Shown in pieces: positions 58,184 through 64,000 of a stretch of DNA of 64,000 bases. The notes below the pieces were generated by a model. The model made no database searches. It was not told the origin of the DNA and worked only from the letters and a program-made list of their open reading frames with translations. Numbering within the stretch: position 1 is the stretch's first letter; the number at the start of each line of letters is the position of its first letter. The position numbers and the translations under genes were made by a program. The stretch comes from Aequorivita viscosa (GTDB lineage: Bacteria; Bacteroidota; Bacteroidia; Flavobacteriales; Flavobacteriaceae). The DNA lies in contig NZ_FNNS01000007.1 of NCBI RefSeq assembly GCF_900106795.1, forward strand, positions 1 through 64,000, given 5' to 3'.

Positions 58184-58260
58184 ACAAAAGGGCTGCTTAA
58201 AATTTTAAGCAGCCCTTTCGTAAATAATACTTGATTATTAACCCCCCAGTCAATCTTCAG
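58184..58260 (-). ncRNA. predicted small RNA, unit 2
   Basis: A transcript of about 75 nt. The 5' part contains TTGACTGGGGGGTTAATAAT. The terminator is a 32-base perfect palindrome (58187-58218) with arms AAAGGGCTGCTTAAAA and TTTTAAGCAGCCCTTT, followed by TGTTT. No reading frame is seen. Confidence 0.55.
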
Positions 58261-58265
58261 TAACA

Positions 58266-58333
58266 CAAAGATGCAGTATACAAACACACCAATCAAGGGG
58301 AAAAAACCTATTTATTTAAGGGATTTTTCCTGT
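58266..58333 (-). promoter_or_regulatory. promoter and conserved upstream element, unit 2
   Basis: Minus strand: ACAGGAAAAATCCC and ATAGGTTTTTTCCCCTTGA (58333-58293), then 19 bases to CATCTTTG (58273-58266). Same layout as the other three units. Confidence 0.55.
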
Positions 58334-58434
58334 TATTCGCAAACATAAAAGGAGAAATGAACCAAAGTATTATAAGATTCTGATTAGGTGAAATTAATAG
58401 GCTTAAAATTAACTACAAACAATCGATATTTTAA

Positions 58435-58448
58435 TAGGTAATTACCTA
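58435..58448. repeat. TAGGTAATTACCTA palindrome
   Basis: A perfect 14-base palindrome between units 2 and 3. It could be a regulator site; no partner gene is clear. Confidence 0.3.
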
Positions 58449-58517
58449 ATGAAGTTTTTATATTTTGAATTATTTAGTGCCCGTTTCTAAACGCTCGGTA
58501 TTTTAGGTCGTATAGAA

Positions 58518-58588
58518 TAAAAAAGCTGCGCCAGAACGGCACAGCTTTTTCAAAAATAAAACAAATAAAAACCCCCAATTAATTTGCT
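58518..58588 (-). ncRNA. predicted small RNA, unit 3
   Basis: A transcript of about 70 nt whose 5' part contains AATTAATTGGGGGTTTTTA. The terminator (58519-58550) pairs AAAAAGCTGTGCC with GGCGCAGCTTTTT with one mismatch, and the minus strand continues in T6. No reading frame is seen. Confidence 0.55.
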
Positions 58589-58593
58589 TGGTG

Positions 58594-58662
58594 TAAAGAT
58601 GCCAAAAACAACAGATGCCCGTCAAGAGGAAAAAACCTATTTCACCACAGGGTTTTCCCTAT
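58594..58662 (-). promoter_or_regulatory. promoter and conserved upstream element, unit 3
   Basis: Minus strand: ATAGGGAAAACCCT and ATAGGTTTTTTCCTCTTGA (58662-58622), then 20 bases to CATCTTTA (58601-58594). AGGGAAAACCCT is a perfect arm pair around AAAA/TTTT. Confidence 0.55.
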
Positions 58663-58792
58663 TTTTATAGCAATGCATTAAGTTTAGATTACTTTTCATT
58701 CTATTATGCTAAGTCTTTACAAATCCTACTGCCAATTATTTAACCTTTGAAGAAAAGCATTCAAATAGACAACTTCGGTTATTAAAATTTCT

Positions 58793-58870
58793 AAACGAAG
58801 AAGGCCGCCCATATGTTAGGCAACCTTTTCGCAAAAAACTCTCTCTTATTAACCCCTCAGTTAATTAAAG
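58793..58870 (-). ncRNA. predicted small RNA, unit 4
   Basis: A transcript of about 75 nt. The 5' part contains TTAACTGAGGGGTTAATAAG, close to unit 2. The closing hairpin (58801-58827) pairs AAGGTTGCC with GGCGGCCTT using two G-U pairs, but its T run is weak. It is the first unit met when reading the minus strand. Confidence 0.5.
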
Positions 58871-58875
58871 CGATA

Positions 58876-58942
58876 CAAATATCTCGCTAATTAAAGCTTT
58901 AAACAAGAGGGTTTTCCCTATTTTATAAAGGGTTTTCCCTGT
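58876..58942 (-). promoter_or_regulatory. promoter and conserved upstream element, unit 4
   Basis: Minus strand: ACAGGGAAAACCCT and ATAGGGAAAACCCTCTTG (58942-58904), then about 20 bases to GATATTTG (58883-58876). Here both halves are the AGGGAAAACCCT form. Confidence 0.5.
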
Positions 58943-59057
58943 TTGCTAAATATTCTTAAATCCAAATAAAACTTTTTAGCAATAATACTCGTTCGTGCTT
59001 TTTGAATCTTTAATATTTATCCTAATTTGCATCTTTATAAGATTTCCGTTCCTCAAT

Positions 59058-61028
59058 ATGTTTGTAAAGAAATTTAATCTACTTGCCTTACTATTACTTT
59101 GCTCCTTTGCCTATTCTCAGTCCATGCGGATTGATGCGTTTGGAAAACCTAGCCAGCATGAATTGAAACTTAAAAGGTATGACCCAGAACCAGACGCTAG
59201 CGGAGTAATACTTTATGAAGCAGGAAACTATTATGCCGTTTCGATTGTTAGGCGAAATGCAGTAAGACTGGTGAAGGAAATACACAGAAAAATTAAAGTT
59301 TTGGATGCCAATAAATTTGATCTTACAACGATAGAAATCCCCTATTACGAGGGAACTTTTTACGGTGAAGAAATCTTGGACTACAAAGCTGTTACGCATA
59401 ACGGTTCCTTGAAAAGTTACGTTCCCGACGATGCTTTCTACAAAACCAACCAATCAAAAACAGGAAAAGCGTTAAAATTTACGTTCCCAAATATACAGGA
59501 CGGAAGTGTTTTGGAATATAGATACACTATTGTAAGCCCTTATTTTTACGACTTGAATGGTTGGGAATTTCAGCACGAACTTCCTACAATTTATAGTCTA
59601 TTTCAAACTAGTCTACCTAGAAACTTCAGATATAACCAGATTTTATATGGTGATAAAAAATTAGACCTTCAAACCTCTACGATTAAACCAAAGGGCTTTT
59701 TAATTCCTTCAAACAATGCGCACGTAGATACTGAAGTGAGTAGTTTCGCAATGAAAGACATTCCTTCTTTCACAGAAGAAGATTATATGCTATCCAGAAA
59801 AAATTATATTTCACGGATTGTGTACGAACCCTTAGCATTTAAAGCTTTTCACGGATTTGACCAAGTTTACACCCGCTCTTGGAAAGATGTTGATAGGCGG
59901 TTTGAAAAACGAAGTGATTTTGGTGAACAGCTAAGTATGAAAAATTATTTTAGAAGAAAGTTGCCAAAAAACATTCTTAACATTGAAAACGACTTAGAAC
60001 GTGCCAAGGCCGTATACAGTTTTATTCAAAGTAACTACACTTGGAATAGGCGATATTTCAATTACGGTTTAGACGTTAAAGACGCTTTTAAAGATAAAAT
60101 AGGTAGTGTATCAGCGATTAACCTCTCTTTGGTCAATGCACTTGAGGCAGCAAAACTAAACGCGAAATCCGTGATTCTTTCAACTAGAAACAACGGGTTG
60201 CCTACAGAGCTATATCCAGTTCTTTCAAATTTCAATTATGTTATTGCCGTTCTAATACTAAACAATGATAAGATTCTTCTAGATGCCACCGACAAGCAAG
60301 CTCCATTCGGAATAATCCCGTTTCGAGCTTTAAACGTAAAAGCACGCGTACTGGACTTCAAAAAAGGAAGTTACTGGATGCCAATAGAACCTTTTAAGCA
60401 AAACATTCATTATTCAAATACTCAAGTAACCGCCAATGCTAACGGAATTTTTTCAGGAAAAGTTAGGCAGGCCAATTATGGTTACATAGGTCTCGGAAAA
60501 CGAAATATTATAGAAGAAGAAACACTTTCAGAATATATAAAGCATCAAGAAAAACACAAAAAAGGAATCGAAGTTGAAGACTACCAAGTAGAGGATATTA
60601 AGCAAATTGAAAAGCCATTAAAAGAGAATTACAACATTACCATAACACCCGAGGTGGTAGGTGACAAAGTGATTCTTTATCCTTTTTTCAACAAGCCCTA
60701 TATTTCGGAAAACCCCTTTAAAATGAAGGAAAGAAGCTACCCAATGGATTTCGGGTTTCCGTTTACAAACACCTATTTAGTTTCCATTGACCTAGCAGAT
60801 GCATACGAAATAGAACAAATACCGAATAGCCGAAGCATTAAGCTCCAAGGCGAAGACGGAGAATGCTCGGTGTATTATGCAATCGAAGACAATAAAATCA
60901 ACATCCGTTTTAACCTAAAACTTAACGCTTACAACTACCCAGCAGACGCTTACGAATCTTTAAAAGAATTTTTTGGCACAATGGTTAGCATGCTAAAAGA
61001 AGAAACAATCGTTTTAAAAAGAATATAA
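59058..61028 (+). CDS. exported DUF3857/transglutaminase-like protein 1
   Basis: A 656-residue exported protein, signal peptide MFVKKFNLLALLLLCSFAYS. I use the ATG at 59058; the GTG at 58995 is likely upstream of the promoter. Residues about 50-230 are DUF3857 (PYYEGTFYGEEI, SVLEYRYTIVSPYF). A transglutaminase-like fold follows (about 310-460). The usual Cys position reads GSVSAINLSL and the His position FNYVI, while the Asp in LLDATDK remains, so catalysis is unlikely. The next gene is a paralogue. A GCATCTTTA box at 59029-59037 resembles the small-RNA promoters. Confidence 0.8.
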   Translation: MFVKKFNLLALLLLCSFAYSQSMRIDAFGKPSQHELKLKRYDPEPDASGVILYEAGNYYAVSIVRRNAVRLVKEIHRKIKVLDANKFDLTTIEIPYYEGTFYGEEILDYKAVTHNGSLKSYVPDDAFYKTNQSKTGKALKFTFPNIQDGSVLEYRYTIVSPYFYDLNGWEFQHELPTIYSLFQTSLPRNFRYNQILYGDKKLDLQTSTIKPKGFLIPSNNAHVDTEVSSFAMKDIPSFTEEDYMLSRKNYISRIVYEPLAFKAFHGFDQVYTRSWKDVDRRFEKRSDFGEQLSMKNYFRRKLPKNILNIENDLERAKAVYSFIQSNYTWNRRYFNYGLDVKDAFKDKIGSVSAINLSLVNALEAAKLNAKSVILSTRNNGLPTELYPVLSNFNYVIAVLILNNDKILLDATDKQAPFGIIPFRALNVKARVLDFKKGSYWMPIEPFKQNIHYSNTQVTANANGIFSGKVRQANYGYIGLGKRNIIEEETLSEYIKHQEKHKKGIEVEDYQVEDIKQIEKPLKENYNITITPEVVGDKVILYPFFNKPYISENPFKMKERSYPMDFGFPFTNTYLVSIDLADAYEIEQIPNSRSIKLQGEDGECSVYYAIEDNKINIRFNLKLNAYNYPADAYESLKEFFGTMVSMLKEETIVLKRI

Positions 61029-61029
61029 T

Positions 61030-62997
61030 ATGCATATCAAAATCTTTCTCATAATTGCTTTCATTTTCTTATTTCAAAATATGAACGCTCAAGAAACGTA
61101 TATTCACACATTTGGAGAACCGCTTCAGGAAGAATATGCACTCAATAAGTACACCCCAGATCTTGAAGCTAGTGGAGTTGTTCTTTATGAAAGAGGAAAT
61201 TATACAATAGATGCAGTTGGAGATTATATTAGAATTATTAAGCATGTTCATGTAAAAATGAAAGTGTTCAACGCCAAAGACTTTAAACACGCTACCATTA
61301 AAATCCCTTATTATCTTGGAGACAAGTTGCAGGAAAACGTAACAAACATTAAAGCCATTACTCACAACGGAAAAACCAAAGAGTTTGTATCCCAAAATGC
61401 GGTTTTTGACGCAGAAGAAAGTCAATATTGGTCCCAGAAAAAATTTGCATTTCCGAATGTTCGGGATGGGAGTATTTTAGAATATTCGTATCAAATAGAA
61501 AGTCCATATTTCGCAATGTTTGGCGGCTGGGAATTTATGAACCCTCTCCCAACTATATATTCTGAACTTCACACAGAAATCCCGGGAAACTTCAACTATA
61601 ACCGCACACTTTATGGCAATCGGGAACTTGATGTAAATAAAGCCGAAATCAAAAAAGATTGCTTTCACCTTCCTGGCTTTCGAGTGCCTGGCGACTGTGA
61701 ATCGGCTACTTATGTAATGAAGAACGTACCCGCTTTTACTGAAGAAAAATATATGCTCGCACCAAGTAATTATATGCCTGCCTTAAAATATGAATTGGTC
61801 GAAATCATCGACTTAAACGAAAGCAGGGACACCTATGCCAAGACCTGGAAAGATGTAGACCGAAGGTTTAAAAACGACAAAGATCTTGGACGTCAACTCA
61901 AGTACTCCGAGTTTTTTAAAGGAAAATTACCTCAAGACATTCTTACCATTTCTGATGACATAGAACGCGCAACTGCCGTTTATCACTTTATTCAGAAAAA
62001 CATGAATTGGAACAAAAAAGTTAGAATATTTAGTGATATTCGGGTAAAAGAAGCCTTTGAAGAAGGAGTTGGTAATAGTTCAGAAATAAATTTAGCACTC
62101 ATCAATTCCCTTGAAGCCGCCGGCCTAGACGCAAAAATAATGATGATAGCAACTCGCGATGTAGCGCTGCCATCAAAACAATACCCTATTTTAACCGATT
62201 TTAATTATGCCATCGTGTTCTTACAAATAAATAATCAAAAATTTATCTTAGACGCTACCGACAAATACACCCCGTTTGGAGTATTGCCAATGCGCGATCT
62301 AAATGTGGAAGGTCGGGTTTTAGATTTCAAAAAAGGAAGTTATTGGGAACCGATCACTCCAATTGCTAAAAACTTACACTATGTAAATATGCAACTGACA
62401 GCCGATAGTCAAGGAATTTTTAAAGGTAAAATAAATGAAGTCTCTACGGGTTATATTTCCGTAGGCAAACGAAAAGAGAATAATGATTATAGTAAGGAAG
62501 AAAACACCAAAAGAAAGCAACAGAAAAACGAAGGATTAAATATCTCAGACTTAACAATTGAAAATGCTAAAGACCTGGAACTTCCGTATAAAGAAAGTTA
62601 TAACATTTCACTACACGAACAAGTAGTTGCCGACCAACTTTTTGTTTATCCGTTTTTAATGCAAACTTATTTTACTGAAAACCCATTCTTAAAAGAAAGT
62701 CGTAAATATCCGATTGACTTTGGATTTCCTGTAATTAATAATTACCTAATTTCGATAGATGTAAAAGACCAGTACGAAATTTTAAGTGCACCCGAAAACA
62801 AACTGATGCGATTACCGAATAACGATGGAGAACTTTCTGTTGTTTATGACGTATCAGGAACTAAAATAAACATTAGACTTAGCCTAAAACTCAATAATCA
62901 CAGCTTCCCCACAGGTGCCTACCAATCGTTACGTGAGTTTTTTACTGAATTAATCAAAATACAATCCGAAGAACCCATTACCCTAAAGAAGATTTAA
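61030..62997 (+). CDS. exported DUF3857/transglutaminase-like protein 2
   Basis: A 655-residue paralogue of the preceding gene, starting two bases after its stop. The signal peptide is MHIKIFLIIAFIFLFQNMNAQ. It has the same order of segments: DUF3857 (PYYLGDKLQENVT, DGSILEYSYQIESPYF), transglutaminase-like fold and C-terminal beta domain (YPIDFGFPVINNYLISID). The catalytic Cys and His are again replaced (GNSSEINLAL, FNYAIV). The tight spacing indicates tandem duplication and joint expression. Confidence 0.8.
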   Translation: MHIKIFLIIAFIFLFQNMNAQETYIHTFGEPLQEEYALNKYTPDLEASGVVLYERGNYTIDAVGDYIRIIKHVHVKMKVFNAKDFKHATIKIPYYLGDKLQENVTNIKAITHNGKTKEFVSQNAVFDAEESQYWSQKKFAFPNVRDGSILEYSYQIESPYFAMFGGWEFMNPLPTIYSELHTEIPGNFNYNRTLYGNRELDVNKAEIKKDCFHLPGFRVPGDCESATYVMKNVPAFTEEKYMLAPSNYMPALKYELVEIIDLNESRDTYAKTWKDVDRRFKNDKDLGRQLKYSEFFKGKLPQDILTISDDIERATAVYHFIQKNMNWNKKVRIFSDIRVKEAFEEGVGNSSEINLALINSLEAAGLDAKIMMIATRDVALPSKQYPILTDFNYAIVFLQINNQKFILDATDKYTPFGVLPMRDLNVEGRVLDFKKGSYWEPITPIAKNLHYVNMQLTADSQGIFKGKINEVSTGYISVGKRKENNDYSKEENTKRKQQKNEGLNISDLTIENAKDLELPYKESYNISLHEQVVADQLFVYPFLMQTYFTENPFLKESRKYPIDFGFPVINNYLISIDVKDQYEILSAPENKLMRLPNNDGELSVVYDVSGTKINIRLSLKLNNHSFPTGAYQSLREFFTELIKIQSEEPITLKKI

Positions 62998-63076
62998 AAC
63001 TAAAAAGGAATTTGGTTATTACCTGAAGCCTATAAGCTATTTCCAGTTAACAACCACTGAATACAGAAAACTGATT

Positions 63077-63706
63077 CTATCCTTTGAACTTTAATGGCAA
63101 ATGAACCACACTTTTGGTTTCATAAAAATCTTCTTCAAAATATTCATTTAACGGATATATAACCGCATTGCGATAAATTTTCAATTCTTCAGTTAAATCG
63201 CCTCCCTTTAAATAGAGAATTCCGTTTTTCTTTTCGTGAAGACTCTTTTTAGCCACTTTTCCATTCACCCAATGTACAAAAGTCTCCATTTGAGCAACGG
63301 CGCGACTAACGATAAAATCGTATTTTCCTGAAACGTTTTCAACCCGATCATTAGTAGCTTTTACGTTTTTTAGCTGTAAACCTTCAACAACCTCCGCCAC
63401 TACTTTAATTTTCTTCCCAATACTGTCTACCAAATGAAACTGCACTTCTGGATAAAGAATAGCAAGAGGGATTCCTGGAAAACCACCACCCGTACCAACG
63501 TCCAATATTTTGGAGCCTGGAAGGAAAGACTGAATCTTTGCTATGCCTAAGGAATGCAGGACATGCCGAAGATACAGCTCATCGATATCCTTTCGAGATA
63601 CTACATTTATTTTAATGTTCCAATCTTCATATAACTTTTGTAACAGCTCAAATTGCGCCTTCTGTTCAGCAGTTAATTCGGGGAAATATTTTAATATCAG
63701 TTCCAT
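63077..63706 (-). CDS. rsmG: 16S rRNA (guanine527-N7)-methyltransferase
   Basis: A 209-residue SAM-dependent methyltransferase acting on G527 of 16S rRNA; loss gives low-level streptomycin resistance. SAM motif ILDVGTGGGFPGIPLAI and VSRAVAQMETFVHW are typical. The start is the ATG at 63706; the in-frame codon at 63745 lies ahead of a near-consensus -7 box (TACTTTCG on the minus strand, 63730-63723). Confidence 0.95.
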   Translation of the reverse strand: MELILKYFPELTAEQKAQFELLQKLYEDWNIKINVVSRKDIDELYLRHVLHSLGIAKIQSFLPGSKILDVGTGGGFPGIPLAILYPEVQFHLVDSIGKKIKVVAEVVEGLQLKNVKATNDRVENVSGKYDFIVSRAVAQMETFVHWVNGKVAKKSLHEKKNGILYLKGGDLTEELKIYRNAVIYPLNEYFEEDFYETKSVVHLPLKFKG

Positions 63707-63733
63707 AATATAATTTAAGAGACGAAAGTATGG

Positions 63734-63741
63734 TATCTTTG
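63734..63741 (+). promoter_or_regulatory. -7 promoter box, probably for the desaturase gene
   Basis: TATCTTTG matches TAnnTTTG on the plus strand. It lies about 90 bases before the desaturase start and overlaps the divergent rsmG promoter region. The leader contains a ten-codon frame (63793-63825, MTATESNLRQ). Confidence 0.5.
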
Positions 63742-63831
63742 TCAAAATTATAGATTTGGATTCTAAGATTTCACCAAAAGTTGATTAATTTTATGACCGC
63801 TACAGAATCAAACCTAAGACAATAAATTATT

Positions 63832-64000
63832 TTGACATATACCAAATTAAACTTCTCCAGAACGGACAGCGCAAAGTTCTTTAGAACACTCAACAAGCGC
63901 GTTAACGAGTACTTTAAAGAAAACAATTTATCCAAAACTGGAAATTGGAAGCTTCACCTTAAAACCATCGTGATGTTTTCATTATACCTTACCCCCTATT
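63832..64000 (+). CDS. fatty acid desaturase, 5' end only
   Basis: The first 56 codons of a rightward gene cut by the window edge. The protein starts (M)TYTKLNFSRTDSAKFF and continues RTLNKRVNEYFKENNLSKTG and NWKLHLKTIVMFSLYLTPY. This is the N-terminus typical of flavobacterial membrane fatty acid desaturases, just before the first membrane helix; the His boxes lie beyond the window. The start appears to be TTG at 63832, since a stop at 63823 lies upstream in frame and no ATG is available. Confidence 0.65.
   Translation, partial: MTYTKLNFSRTDSAKFFRTLNKRVNEYFKENNLSKTGNWKLHLKTIVMFSLYLTPY

Noticed and set aside
57950-58995. CRISPR array
   Set aside because: The four repeats are 190-330 bases apart, vary in sequence, and the intervals hold promoters and hairpins and are not uniform spacers. 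No cas gene is near.

Overview
The window is a stretch of chromosome from a low-GC Bacteroidota, almost certainly the family Flavobacteriaceae. Several signs agree. Many genes sit behind the Bacteroidota -7 promoter box TAnnTTTG with short AT-rich leaders, and Shine-Dalgarno sites are nearly absent. Two proteins carry type IX secretion sorting domains (a gliding-motility C-terminal domain and a type A PNP tail). Family markers such as DUF3857, DUF2254, YwqK/MORN, GH3 and LemA-DUF2207 also fit. The gene content looks like a free-living aerobic, peptide- and lipid-using bacterium. I cannot name the genus. No rRNA, tRNA, CRISPR array or intact mobile element is visible.

Layout. 1-6.7 kb: a MarR regulator followed by a fadN-fadA-fadE beta-oxidation operon. 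7-17 kb: secreted or envelope proteins (a macroglobulin/plug-domain protein, a beta-propeller, M28 and M1 metallopeptidases, a propeller-amidohydrolase fusion). 17-22.6 kb: two ABC systems flanking lipoate-protein ligase, a 46-residue membrane peptide and a cyclophilin-FKBP double isomerase. 23-26.2 kb: a type IX secreted protein and a SanA-like membrane protein. 26.2-28.4 kb: a small accessory patch (HD-domain phosphohydrolase, outer-membrane barrel, possible group II intron remnant, frameshifted gene remnant). 28.4-41.9 kb: a membrane-anchored MutS-like ATPase, two lipoproteins, a frameshifted membrane-protein gene, uvrB, a zinc peptidase, GH3, rluF, hsp20, DUF2254, a TerB-like protein, sucC and a cold-shock protein. 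42-55 kb, nearly all on the minus strand: nitronate monooxygenase, subtilase, mnmA, YwqK-like protein, yidC, pyrG, DUF2207-LemA, and a methyltransferase with a small membrane partner. 55-64 kb: typA, kdsA, a tandem set of predicted small RNA genes, two DUF3857 paralogues, rsmG and the 5' end of a fatty acid desaturase gene.

The most unusual region is 57.95-58.95 kb. Between kdsA and the DUF3857 pair the minus strand carries four tandem units. Each has a conserved 40-base element with AGGGAAAACCCT-like and TAGGTTTTTTCC-like halves ending in a -33 TTGA, then a GCATCTTTG-like -7 box 19-20 bases on, a short G-rich segment and a terminator-like hairpin. I read this as an array of four small RNA genes of about 70-120 nt under one shared regulator. 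A second notable signal is the typA leader, which is almost entirely a perfect CCCTCC/GGAGGG hairpin that buries a strong Shine-Dalgarno site, rare in this phylum. Other points are a structured repeat array between fadA and fadE, a dispersed TGCAAGG...TTGTAGGT repeat in three places, and a one-base frameshift in a conserved membrane-protein gene.
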